Program-made: the position numbers and the translations under genes
DNA from: RUG334 sp045599645
GTDB taxonomy: Bacteria; Muiribacteriota; Ozemobacteria; Ozemobacterales; Ozemobacteraceae
Direction of reading: 5' to 3'
DNA: 64,000 nucleotides
Assembly (NCBI GenBank): GCA_045599645.1
Contig: JAZRWI010000020.1
Location: 1 to 64,000 of the forward strand
The notes under the pieces: generated by a model
The model's input: only the letters and a program-made list of their open reading frames with translations
The model's database searches: none
What the model was told of the DNA's origin: nothing
Part shown: piece by piece, positions 32,395-40,038 of the stretch
Layout of the letters: the number at the start of each line of letters is the position of its first letter
How positions within the stretch are numbered: the first letter of the stretch is position 1

Positions 32395-33684
32395 TTATTC
32401 AACGCTGAATGGATTAGTGCTATCTGCGTTTTCAACCTGAATCTTTTCGCTTGAAACAGTAGCTTCGATTCTAGCAGCTTCAACATCAACGCCTTCGCTA
32501 TCAACTTCTTTACCGCGAGTGGCGATATATTTCTTAACAGCGTCAGACTTACCGCACATATCCATAAGTTCATCATCTGTGAACTTGAAGAGGAAGGTTT
32601 CATCAACAATCTTAACAACCTTTTCAGCGTCATCCGGATTGTTCTTAATGAATCTCTTTACGAATGTAGACAAATCTCTGAAGAGCATCCAGCGAGTATC
32701 TGTGAATGCTTTTGTAACCTTGTCCTGACCGCCTTCGATTTCAGTAGCAAGACGATACATAAGGTAAGCATTGTAAGATTCAGCTTTGCGTAACTGTTCA
32801 GCAGTTGCATCTTCAGGAAGAACTGTAGTATAAGAACCAGCTTCGGTCTTAGATTCCTGAACAAGTGACTTGGTGTTATTGATGATGCCCTGAGCTTCTT
32901 TTTCAGATTCAATCATTTCATTGTATTCAGCCCAGCCTTCTACAAAAGCAGATCTTTCACCAGTAATTTCGTTACCATAGTGAGAACCGTCTTTTCCGTA
33001 AGGATTGATAAGTTCCTTAATGGTTGTATCCATGCAGTGAGCATATTCGTGAATCATTGTTGAAGCAGCATCTTCCGGACCAGAGCTGTAGTTGTAGCAG
33101 TTGCTGCTCATATTGATTGTGAAACCAGTAGAGCATGGCCAGAAGTCCTTGCGGACATGTGGATACTTGCTAGCATCATCGAAACCAGTTGTATCAGAAA
33201 GGATTACGTTTACATTTGAACGATAGCTTGCATCTGCTCTTTCCTTCATTGCATCAGAATATGCAGCGCGGAAGCTGGCAAGCAATGCTTTCTGACCGTT
33301 TGAAAGTTCGTCTTCGGAACTAGCACCCATAGCAGCAAGAAGTTCAGCTTCAGAGGAAACTTTTACTCTGTTTACCTTGTAGGCGATATTTGAATCTTCG
33401 CCAGAATACCAGGTCTTTTCGCCTTCGCCGATAGCGAAGTTTCTAGTAATGCATTCTTCCCAGGTTTTGCCAACCCAGTTAACAGCCTTCTTACCAACCT
33501 TCTTTATTTTGGTCCAAAGACTATCATCAGAAGAAATCGGTTCGTTGATCTGAATTACTTCTTCTATTGACTGATAGTAAAAAGTAAAACCAACATCATC
33601 AACAGCTTCAGCTTTATTTACAGGCATGAAGCAGAAAATGCCAAGCATTACGATGGCCATTACCAAGTATTTGAAGTTTTTCAA
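32395..33684 (-). CDS. Secreted zinc metallopeptidase-like protein (HExxH)
   Basis: A 429-aa protein with a signal peptide (to about residue 27) and a putative zinc-peptidase core: TMIHEYAHCMD supplies HExxH, and about 40 residues later RSAFVEGWAEY supplies a glutamate in the position expected for a gluzincin third ligand. Four Cys around the core (WPCSTG, NCYNY, HCMD, EECITR) could form disulfides. The start codon is TTG (33684), supported by GGAG six bases upstream and by the signal peptide beginning there. Substrate unknown; a second, unrelated-looking HExxH protein lies at 48-49 kb. Confidence 0.75.
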   Translation of the reverse strand: MKNFKYLVMAIVMLGIFCFMPVNKAEAVDDVGFTFYYQSIEEVIQINEPISSDDSLWTKIKKVGKKAVNWVGKTWEECITRNFAIGEGEKTWYSGEDSNIAYKVNRVKVSSEAELLAAMGASSEDELSNGQKALLASFRAAYSDAMKERADASYRSNVNVILSDTTGFDDASKYPHVRKDFWPCSTGFTINMSSNCYNYSSGPEDAASTMIHEYAHCMDTTIKELINPYGKDGSHYGNEITGERSAFVEGWAEYNEMIESEKEAQGIINNTKSLVQESKTEAGSYTTVLPEDATAEQLRKAESYNAYLMYRLATEIEGGQDKVTKAFTDTRWMLFRDLSTFVKRFIKNNPDDAEKVVKIVDETFLFKFTDDELMDMCGKSDAVKKYIATRGKEVDSEGVDVEAARIEATVSSEKIQVENADSTNPFSVE

Positions 33685-33925
33685 GGTGAACTCCTATGTC
33701 ACGGAATACTAATCCGAAATCTGATAACCCAATTAAACAGGTACAATAATTATAATGATTTTTTAGCCAACTGTTAAGTGTTTTCCAAAAATTTTCAATA
33801 TAATTATTCGCTTTATTAATATACTTTATAAATAAAAAAAAGTTTTTAAAAAGTTAGAGGCGTGTTTATAAGAAACGAGTGTAAGAGAGGATAGGGGTTA
33901 GAGAGAGATGGCAAGGTATGTTGCA
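33685..33925. other. Gap upstream of the metallopeptidase
   Basis: A/T-rich, with poly-A/T tracts, and no gene or repeat recognised. It should hold the metallopeptidase promoter, but I see no convincing -35/-10 pair. Confidence 0.4.
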
Positions 33926-33929
33926 ATAG

Positions 33930-34054
33930 CCCTCATCCGTCTTCTGCTACGCAGAATCCACCTTCAGCAGTTTTATGCTACATCCTGTAGCAACTGCACG
34001 CCGCCATCCATGGCGGCAGCCCCTAAAGGAGGAAGGCCTCGCAGGGGCGACTCC
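33930..34054 (+). repeat. CCCTCATCCGTC scaffold repeat with inserted hairpins, copy 1
   Basis: CCCTCATCCGTC, TTCTGC-tac-GCAGAA, CCACCTT, TGCTAC-atcct-GTAGCA, GCCGCCAT-cc-ATGGCGGC, then GGAGGAAGGCCTCGCAGGGG. Flanking scaffold words recur at 46.5 and 49.8 kb with different hairpins between them. Confidence 0.85.
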
Positions 34055-34264
34055 CTTCGAACTTCAAGCTTCCAGCTTCGAGCTTCAGGCTTCCTGCTTC
34101 AAGCTTCAAGCTTCGAGCTTCAGGCTTCGAGCTTCAGGCTTCCTGCTTCGGGCTTCGAGCTTCGGGCTTCCTGCTTCAGGCTTCGGGCTTCGGGCTTCGA
34201 GCTTCAGGCTTCCTGCTTCAGGCTTCGGGCTTCGGGCTTCGGGCTTCGGGCTTCGAGCTTCAGG
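34055..34264 (+). repeat. 7-bp minisatellite, 30 units of CTTCNNG
   Basis: Thirty heptamers in perfect phase. CTTC and the final G are constant (one exception in the first unit) while the two bases between vary (AA, AG, CA, CT, GA, GG). The order GA-AG-CT recurs. Open frames here (33.9-34.3 kb) are artefacts. Confidence 0.96.
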
Positions 34265-34290
34265 CTGCCAGCAGCCAAAAGCTAATAGCG

Positions 34291-34332
34291 TATAGAATCA
34301 CACTTCTACATCCACTGCTATAGAAGATGCCT
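34291..34332 (+). repeat. TATAGAATCAC element, copy D
   Basis: TATAGAATCACACTTCTAC, then CCACTGCTATAGAAG. CTTCTA and TAGAAG can pair. It lies just to the right of the CTTCNNG array. Confidence 0.92.
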
Positions 34333-34692
34333 GGCTTTCAAGCTTTCAAGCTTTCAAGCTTCCAAGCTTCAGTCTTTAAACTGTTATCACATTTTAGATA
34401 ATTAATACAATTTATTGGTGCAAAAAAAAGAGATAAACCAGTTATTTTCACAAATTACATGGTGGGTTTAGCGGTTATTTATGGTTTTCAAGAGGTATGT
34501 CCGAACCCCGATTTATGTACAAAATTTCAATGTTGATATTGTGGATAACTATGGGGATAATGGTACAAAGCCAGTACCATCTTGTGGAAAACTAATTCAA
34601 CATACCCTTTGACAATTTGAATATTTTGCAGTAGGCGAGTGCATTTTCTGAATGAAAATTCACAAAACACAACCCTTAATCACTAGACAGGC
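34333..34692. other. dnaX downstream region with two DnaA-box-like sites
   Basis: CTTTCAAG octamers at 34336-34365, then A/T-rich sequence. TGTGGATAA (34540-34548), a perfect DnaA-box match, and TGTGGAAAA (34583-34591), a common variant, lie 34 bases apart in the same orientation. No hairpin terminator for dnaX was found. Confidence 0.4.
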
Positions 34693-36507
34693 TCATTCTA
34701 TCTTGATTATGTCTCCGCCAAAAACCTCAAGCGCAGCGGAAACCTCAGGTGTAGCTTTCACCTTTTCCTTAGCCTGCTCGTCAATCTTGGCTATTTCTTC
34801 CTGCATATTGATCCTTGGAGCAGCCTGAGCCACAGCAGAAACACTATTGTGAGAAGAAGAAACAGGACCAGTAGCAGAGGAAGAACCAGCCATACATATT
34901 CTCAAAGATTTAACATCAGACCAAAGTTCTTTGGCTGCTTCGAGGATAATATCCTGTTTAGGCTGTTCCTTAAGCATTGAATAGCTGAAGGAATGGGCAA
35001 GTTCAATAGTCAAAATTCCTTCACTGCTTCGTTTAAGGCTGGCAGTCTTCATCAGGCTTGAAACCATGGGGTGTTTTTTACTTATAGCGTCACAAAGCTT
35101 CAGAGCATCACTATTCAAGCTTTTAACCGTTGTAGGATGACTGCCCTGACCAAATCCAACAGGCTGTGCACTTGCACTGGATGAAGCACCACGACGTATA
35201 GTTGTTACTGTTGTTGCAGGTAATTCTTCTAGAGCTTGCCTCGCAGGCGACATTGTTCCTGCATTTGGAGCTGCTGTTCTACCTGTAATCTGGTTACTTG
35301 TAGCAATGCGCTTCAAACCGGCAACCTTCTGTTCAAGCTGGTCAATACGTTTTTCTATTGCTTCGGAGGCAAATATTTCATCGCCGAGACCGAGCTTAAT
35401 AAGCTCAGATTCAAGTAAAATACGAGCCTGTAAAGAACTGCGAAGACTCATCAGAATACGTTCTATCCTGGTTACACTACCAATCAGATAGCGAACTGTT
35501 ATTGGCTTAATCTGCTCAATAGTTTCCGAAACCTGTTCTGCAGGCAAATCAAGAATCTGATTTGCATTCGGGTCTATCTTAAGAAGCATGCAGCGACGCA
35601 TATATTCTAGAAGGTCACGACCAATTGTTAATGGTTCATAGCCTTTTACATAAAGTTCGTTTATAACCTTAACAAGATTGGGAAGGTTATGATCAAATAT
35701 GGCGCCAGCTGTTTCCTTCAGGGTTGAATAGCTGAGGCGGCGGGTCATTTCAAGAACATAGTCCAGAGTAATCTTGTCTGCAACTGAAGACGAAGATATC
35801 TGGTCTAATATGCTCAATGCATCTCTGAAGCCACCTTCTGCACATTCTGCAATCATAGAAAGAGCTTCCGGTTCAAATTCCGGGAACTGGCCTGCTTCAT
35901 GTTCCAAGCCGACAATTTCTTCAAGACGAGCCTGAATAGTCTTTCTTGAAACAGAGTGGAAATCGAAGCACTGGCAACGGGATATGATTGTTGCTGGAAC
36001 CTTCTGAGGGTCAGTTGTTGCCAGAACGAAAATTACATTTTCAGGTGGTTCTTCAAGAGTCTTCAAAAAAGCGTTGAAGGCTGAACCAGAAAGCATGTGA
36101 ACTTCGTCTATGATATAAATCTTGTATTTGCCTTCTGCTGGTTTGTATTTAACCTTTTCCCGCATCTGTCTGATATCTTCAACACCGTTATTTGAAGCGG
36201 CGTCTATTTCAACGATATCCATGAAATTCATTTCTTCGATGCGGCGGCAGTTATCGCAGACACCACAGCAGTCTGGCAAACCGTTTTTATCCTTTTTAAG
36301 GTCTGTGCAGTTTAAAATCTTTGCTAAAAGACGGGCAGAAGAGGTCTTACCTGTGCCGCGAGGGCCTGAAAACATATATGCGTGTGCAATTCTGCCTGAC
36401 GCAACTGCTGACTGGATTGTTTTGGAGATATGTTCCTGACCGGCTAATTCAGAAAATCTTTGAGGACGATATTTGCGATAAAGGTTTACTCTGGCAGGAA
36501 CTGTCAT
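34693..36507 (-). CDS. dnaX: DNA polymerase III subunit gamma/tau
   Basis: A 604-aa clamp-loader subunit. Residues 1-240 form the AAA+ module: YRPQRFSELAGQE, Walker A GPRGTGKTS, the zinc-binding cysteines (CTDL..CCGVCDNC), Walker B/DExx IIDEVHMLS, sensor 1 LATTDPQKVP and ISRCQ. Domain III continues to about 370, and the variable tau-like tail holds a Pro/Ser/Ala-rich linker. No A-rich slippery heptamer was found where gamma would arise by frameshift. The ATG has CGGAG nine bases upstream and begins 17 bases after the SRP RNA terminator. The order tRNA-Ser, SRP RNA, dnaX matches the conserved arrangement of B. subtilis (scr-dnaX). Confidence 0.96.
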   Translation of the reverse strand: MTVPARVNLYRKYRPQRFSELAGQEHISKTIQSAVASGRIAHAYMFSGPRGTGKTSSARLLAKILNCTDLKKDKNGLPDCCGVCDNCRRIEEMNFMDIVEIDAASNNGVEDIRQMREKVKYKPAEGKYKIYIIDEVHMLSGSAFNAFLKTLEEPPENVIFVLATTDPQKVPATIISRCQCFDFHSVSRKTIQARLEEIVGLEHEAGQFPEFEPEALSMIAECAEGGFRDALSILDQISSSSVADKITLDYVLEMTRRLSYSTLKETAGAIFDHNLPNLVKVINELYVKGYEPLTIGRDLLEYMRRCMLLKIDPNANQILDLPAEQVSETIEQIKPITVRYLIGSVTRIERILMSLRSSLQARILLESELIKLGLGDEIFASEAIEKRIDQLEQKVAGLKRIATSNQITGRTAAPNAGTMSPARQALEELPATTVTTIRRGASSSASAQPVGFGQGSHPTTVKSLNSDALKLCDAISKKHPMVSSLMKTASLKRSSEGILTIELAHSFSYSMLKEQPKQDIILEAAKELWSDVKSLRICMAGSSSATGPVSSSHNSVSAVAQAAPRINMQEEIAKIDEQAKEKVKATPEVSAALEVFGGDIIKIE

Positions 36508-36523
36508 TTATTTTTCTCCGTAT

Positions 36524-36553
36524 AAAAAAAAAGACCCGATTTCCGGGCTTTTG
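36524..36553 (-). terminator. Intrinsic terminator after SRP RNA
   Basis: Minus strand GCCCG-gaaat-CGGGT followed by CTTTTTTTTT. It ends the tRNA-SRP transcript just ahead of dnaX, which may be read by leak-through. Confidence 0.9.
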
Positions 36554-36571
36554 TTCTGAACTGTGTTCAGT

Positions 36572-36734
36572 ATCGACAGCACGTCTCCAGAGCCTTAGGC
36601 TCAGGATAGGCACATCCACATCACCCGAAAGCGATCGCTTACCGTTGCTATCTTCCGATCCTGGCGGGGTTCACGGACTTTCGCCGTGTGGAACCCATCC
36701 ATCAACGCTTCCAGAACTGGTCGTTACCGTCGAC
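36572..36734 (-). ncRNA. ffs: Signal recognition particle RNA
   Basis: The helix-8 core is diagnostic: CCAGG, AUC-GGAA-GAU, AGCAA, equivalent to UCAGG, UCC-GGAA-GGA, AGCAG in 4.5S RNA, with the conserved symmetric internal loop and GGAA cap. CGGUAAGCGA and GAUGUGGAUGUGCC follow as in other SRP RNAs. Ends are set by pairing GTCGA (3') with TCGAC (5'), giving about 163 nt, longer than the E. coli type; boundaries are approximate. Upstream arm GGGTT...CACGG-cgaaagt-CCGTG...AACCC adds a second hairpin. It sits three bases after tRNA-Ser(GGA), so it must be released by processing. Confidence 0.85.
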
Positions 36735-36736
36735 AT

Positions 36737-36825
36737 CGGAAAGGGCGGGATTCGAACCCGCGATAGAGTTACCCCTATTCACGCTCTCCAGGCGTGCGCC
36801 TTAAACCAAACTCAGCCACCTTTCC
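36737..36825 (-). tRNA. tRNA-Ser(GGA)
   Basis: Minus strand, 89 nt with discriminator G: acceptor GGAAAGG/CCUUUCC, long type II variable arm, T arm GGGUUCGAAUCCC, anticodon GGA in CCUGGAGAG. CCA is not encoded. Confidence 0.95.
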
Positions 36826-36858
36826 AAACTAGTTTTTACGAAAACCAGCAAAAAAAAG

Positions 36859-36933
36859 CGCGCCCGAGAGGACTCGAACCTCTGGCCACCAGATCCGCAA
36901 TCTGATGCTCTATCCAAACTGAGCTACGGGCGC
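36859..36933 (-). tRNA. tRNA-Arg(GCG)
   Basis: Minus strand, 75 nt: acceptor GCGCCCG/CGGGCGC, anticodon stem UCAGA/UCUGG with loop UUGCGGA, so the anticodon is GCG, not the ACG used with TadA in most bacteria. T arm AGAGGUUCGAGUCCUCU. CCA is not encoded. Confidence 0.9.
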
Positions 36934-36940
36934 ATATCCT

Positions 36941-37029
36941 CGGAGAGAGGGGGATTCGAACCCCCGGTACCAGTTACCCAATACGACAGTTTAGCAAACT
37001 GTTGGTTTAAGCCACTCACCCATCTCTCC
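36941..37029 (-). tRNA. tRNA-Ser(GCU)
   Basis: Minus strand, 89 nt: acceptor GGAGAGA/UCUCUCC, anticodon stem ACAGU/ACUGU with loop UUGCUAA, long variable arm, T arm GGGGGUUCGAAUCCCCC. CCA is not encoded. Confidence 0.95.
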
Positions 37030-37039
37030 AGATGGCAAA

Positions 37040-37123
37040 CGGAGGAAGTAGGATTCGAACCCACGGAGCTGTTAACTCAACGGTTTTCAAGACCGCCGCA
37101 TTCGACCACTCTGCCATTCCTCC
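37040..37123 (-). tRNA. tRNA-Ser(UGA)
   Basis: Minus strand, 84 nt: acceptor GGAGGAA paired with UUCCUCC, anticodon loop CUUGAAA giving UGA, type II variable arm, T arm with GGGUUCGAAUCC. It is first in the four-tRNA/SRP transcript. Confidence 0.94.
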
Positions 37124-37135
37124 AGAGCAGAAGGG

Positions 37136-37164
37136 AGTATAACAGATATTTTTATAAAAATCAA
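37136..37164 (-). promoter_or_regulatory. Promoter of the tRNA-SRP RNA operon
   Basis: Minus strand TTGATT (37159-37164), a 17-base spacer, TATACT (37136-37141), followed a few bases later by tRNA-Ser(UGA). The spacer is almost pure A/T. Confidence 0.85.
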
Positions 37165-37199
37165 CACCTAAAATATTTTTTTTAGATTTTTTTTGGCAT

Positions 37200-37229
37200 A
37201 AAAAAAGGCTCCCAAACAGAGAGCCTTTC
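37200..37229 (-). terminator. Intrinsic terminator of the 37.2-38.4 kb gene
   Basis: Minus strand AAAGGCTC ... GAGCC followed by TTTTTTT, 15 bases beyond the stop codon. Confidence 0.9.
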
Positions 37230-37243
37230 TTAATATCGAAACG

Positions 37244-38410
37244 TTATTCGAAATCAAGTCCGACAGAAGGTTTAACAACCTTTTCTTCAGCCTGGTCTAC
37301 TGTCCAGTCGATAGCCTGGTCTGCCTTATCCTTTGCAAATTCCTTAACTGATGGCAGAGTCATATCCATAGCTTCCAAACCGGCATCAATAAGGCCCTCA
37401 GTTGCTTCCTTTGTTGCTTCTTTGGTGCCTTCGTTAAAAATAACACTATTCATACCGCTCAAAGCTTCGAAAGTCAAATCAGAAGCAGCATTCTTACCAA
37501 TAGCTGCGGTATCCCAGAAACCTTTGGAAACAGCCTGCATAGAATCAGGATTAGTAAAACCACAATCAGCAAACCATTTTGCTGAATCGCCAATTAAAGA
37601 GGTACAGCCTTCAGAAATAGCTTCTTCGGCAACAACCTTTGCTGCTTCACCAGCTGTATTCATAGCAACGTTACCCATGAGCTGCGCATCTGATGCATAG
37701 CCTGCTTCCGCGGTATCAAGCAACCCCTGACCTGTGCCTTTAAGCATTGGTATTGCCGCATCAAGAGCAAGAATAACAGCGTCACAGACTTCAGAAATAG
37801 CAAAAGCAACTTCCTGAACGGCAGGAACTGGGATTGCAGCAACAACCTTCATGATAGGTCCAATAATTTCTACAACTGTTTTAATGGTTTCTAAGGTTTC
37901 ACCAATGCCAACAAGCAGGTTACCTGCCTTTTCAAGACATTCCCTGTTAACAGCCTGAGCACGGGCAGCAGCCGTCAGACCCTTTTCTGCGACTTCCTTC
38001 GGATCCAGCTTGGCCGCAGCGCCAATAAAGCCGTTATCTCTGTCCTTTTTTGCTGCTTCCATGCTTTCCTGAGCAGATTTTACAGCAGCATTTGATTCCT
38101 TAATCTGGGCAACATAGTCTACATAATTAGGCTTTGTACCATTAACAGCACTATCCCAATATTCACCACAGTTTTCTGCAACTGAACAACAGTTCAGAAC
38201 CTGCTTCATAAACCAGCCAAGCTCTATTTCCTTAAGAGCCATAACCTGATCATAAGCTTCGTCAAAATTGCTTTCTGAATCTTCTATTGAAGCAGTACTT
38301 TCATTAGCAGGTTCTTCTTCAGCCCAGGCGGCCAACGGTGCTGCAAAAGGCTGCAGCAGCATAAGAAGTGCTAATAATAGACTTATAAAACTTTTATAAC
38401 GCTTAAACAT
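37244..38410 (-). CDS. Secreted protein of unknown family, paralogue 1
   Basis: A 388-aa exported protein: signal peptide MFKRYKSFISLLLALLMLLQ through AAWA. It has a short acidic N-terminal segment with VMALKEIELG, a helical coiled region (YVDYVAQIKESNAAVKSAQE), a hydrophobic Gly/Ala/Val-rich middle (about 180-250) that could be membrane-active, and an amphipathic C-terminus ending VGLDFE. The whole layout is shared with the protein at 42255-43427 (VMALEEVELG, YVDYIGQIEDANKDIRDAKAQ, ending AGLSVD), so they form a family I cannot name. The ATG at 38410 follows GGAGGAAGAGG. The two paralogues bracket a pilin operon and may be its exported substrates or toxins; this is inference. Confidence 0.75.
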   Translation of the reverse strand: MFKRYKSFISLLLALLMLLQPFAAPLAAWAEEEPANESTASIEDSESNFDEAYDQVMALKEIELGWFMKQVLNCCSVAENCGEYWDSAVNGTKPNYVDYVAQIKESNAAVKSAQESMEAAKKDRDNGFIGAAAKLDPKEVAEKGLTAAARAQAVNRECLEKAGNLLVGIGETLETIKTVVEIIGPIMKVVAAIPVPAVQEVAFAISEVCDAVILALDAAIPMLKGTGQGLLDTAEAGYASDAQLMGNVAMNTAGEAAKVVAEEAISEGCTSLIGDSAKWFADCGFTNPDSMQAVSKGFWDTAAIGKNAASDLTFEALSGMNSVIFNEGTKEATKEATEGLIDAGLEAMDMTLPSVKEFAKDKADQAIDWTVDQAEEKVVKPSVGLDFE

Positions 38411-38494
38411 TCCTCTTCCTCCGTAGGGGACTATATACAAATATCTCTCTAATGTAATTATACCACACAGATAAAAATTTGGTAGATGGTATAT

Positions 38495-39133
38495 TTATTC
38501 ACCAGACCAGTTCCATTCAAGATTGGTTACATCGTGATTTACAACAGCGCTGCATATAGTCGTTGTAAGCTCAAGTTCCTTAGTTTCATGAGCTTCTTCT
38601 GTTTTAATCTTCATAGTAACAAGAATCATAGGAACTTCATCATTCAAAGGATGGTAATAGAGGTCAAACTTAATGTCCTCCATTCCCTTGAAGGCCTTGT
38701 TACCTGAAGCGCTATGACGGTTCAAGACCTTGCTGGAAGGATCAAAGGAATACTGGATTTCTTCTCGCACCCTATTCCCGCCACTATCAGAAGTATTTTT
38801 GCAGAAAATAATATCGTGGCTGTTTAAAACAATAGGTCTGGAAGAGTGCTTAGTATAGCTCGTTGCATAAAGAACAGGGTCTGTTCTGACCTCTTCCCTG
38901 ACTTCCATTTTTTCGTTACTGTCATAAAGAGGGGTAGCTGAAGAAAAATCACGTCTCAGAGAATTGATTACAAGACGGGCATCCTGAAGGTTCTGCAGGT
39001 CAACAGTTCCCTTGGCAACGTCGCCGCGGATTATGCCAGAAAGCTTCATAACAAGCGCAATAATAGCTGCAGCCAAACCAACGGCTACAACAGTTTCAAC
39101 AAGGGTAAAGCCTCTTTTGCGTTTTCTTGTCAT
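38495..39133 (-). CDS. Minor pseudopilin (GspJ/PilW-like)
   Basis: A 212-aa prepilin-like protein. The class III signal RKRKRGFTLVETVVAVGL has the cleavage site G|F and the glutamate at +5, followed by the hydrophobic helix to about residue 30. The rest is a globular pilin head without other known domains. Its ATG overlaps the stop of the previous prepilin gene (TGATG), so the four genes from 42180 to 38495 are one translationally coupled operon. J/W-type assignment rests on size and position last in the operon and is tentative. Confidence 0.85.
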   Translation of the reverse strand: MTRKRKRGFTLVETVVAVGLAAAIIALVMKLSGIIRGDVAKGTVDLQNLQDARLVINSLRRDFSSATPLYDSNEKMEVREEVRTDPVLYATSYTKHSSRPIVLNSHDIIFCKNTSDSGGNRVREEIQYSFDPSSKVLNRHSASGNKAFKGMEDIKFDLYYHPLNDEVPMILVTMKIKTEEAHETKELELTTTICSAVVNHDVTNLEWNWSGE

Positions 39134-39669
39134 CAGTAATATGCCTTATCGTCAAAAATAATTGTGGACATATAAAGCTTTCGCATTCTGTCCGGTTCTC
39201 CAGAGGTAGCTTCCAGCTTCTTCGGAGTCTTTCCTTCATTCCAATATATACCAATTGTAATTTTCTTAAGAAACCTGCCATTGGGCACGCTCTTAAGATC
39301 TTCTATTTTTACTGTTCTGTAAAAATAGCATCTCGAATAATCCTGAGGGTAATTAGTGTTTGTAACAGAGTTCTTGGCATTATCGCCAACAGGCATTTTG
39401 ATTGATTCACCATTTGAAGGGTCAACCAGGGAGCCCTGCAGAATAGCAACGTTTGCATCTGTTACCTCACTGAAGGGTGTTGAATTAACCCAGTCAACAC
39501 CTTCCTGCGCAAGCTCGAGAGCTCGCAGGTAGTTGATTGATTTACTTGATTCTGCTCTTGAGGAAGTGCTCATCCAGGCAATAGAAGAAAATAGCACTAC
39601 GAAAATCGCAGTGGCAACAACAATTTCTGTTATTGTAAAGCCTTTTCTACTAGTCCTGTTCAACGACAT
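39133..39669 (-). CDS. Minor pseudopilin (GspI/PilV-like)
   Basis: A 178-aa prepilin. Starting at the ATG at 39669 gives MSLNRTSRKGFTITEIVVAT, the normal short leader with G|F cleavage and E at +5; the longer frame adds 17 residues and is rejected. Motif RALELAQEGVDWVNSTPF after the helix is typical of PilV/GspI-type pilins. It overlaps the upstream small membrane-protein gene by 20 bases and the next prepilin by one base. Confidence 0.87.
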   Translation of the reverse strand: MSLNRTSRKGFTITEIVVATAIFVVLFSSIAWMSTSSRAESSKSINYLRALELAQEGVDWVNSTPFSEVTDANVAILQGSLVDPSNGESIKMPVGDNAKNSVTNTNYPQDYSRCYFYRTVKIEDLKSVPNGRFLKKITIGIYWNEGKTPKKLEATSGEPDRMRKLYMSTIIFDDKAYY

Positions 39670-40036
39670 AATCCTTCTTAGCTTTGTTTTTCTTAGCCAT
39701 TGCTTTTGCAATGGAATCAAGTCTTTCAGTCATATTAGAATGCATGTCCTGATAATCATTGACACTATAAGGAGTAAAATATTTTTCTTCCATGCTATGG
39801 GCATAAGCAGTATCTCTAGGCCCATCCTGGGTTTCAAAAACTTTTTCCTTGTCCTTTGGCTTAGCGGCCATTGGATTATCAATCTTTTTCAGGAATATAT
39901 TCTCACTATCAGAGGTTTCAACAACAGTATCTGTCTTTTTATTAACAGTCTTTTTCTTTCCACCGACGGGCTTAAACAGCAAAACCATACACATAAAGCC
40001 CACAGAGAGCACGGCCAATATAATATAATTTCGCAT
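39650..40036 (-). CDS. Small single-span membrane protein in the pilin operon
   Basis: A 128-aa protein with one N-terminal membrane helix (residues 4-22, YIILAVLSVGFMCMVLLF) and a Lys-rich periplasmic remainder with no known domain. It has the topology of a PilP- or GspC-like bitopic accessory protein, but I see no sequence match. It is coupled to its neighbours (two-base gap upstream, 20-base overlap downstream), so a role in the pilin machine is likely. Confidence 0.72.
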   Translation of the reverse strand: MRNYIILAVLSVGFMCMVLLFKPVGGKKKTVNKKTDTVVETSDSENIFLKKIDNPMAAKPKDKEKVFETQDGPRDTAYAHSMEEKYFTPYSVNDYQDMHSNMTERLDSIAKAMAKKNKAKKDYVVEQD

Positions 40037-40038
40037 AT

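Noticed and set aside
33908..34295. Plus-strand frames encoding Ala/Ser/Phe/Arg repeats
   Set aside because: Products of the CTTCNNG heptamer tract read in different frames.
34693..36507. Programmed frameshift site for a gamma product in dnaX
   Set aside because: No A AAA AAG-type heptamer was found near the end of domain III; only a shorter A-run in an unsuitable place.
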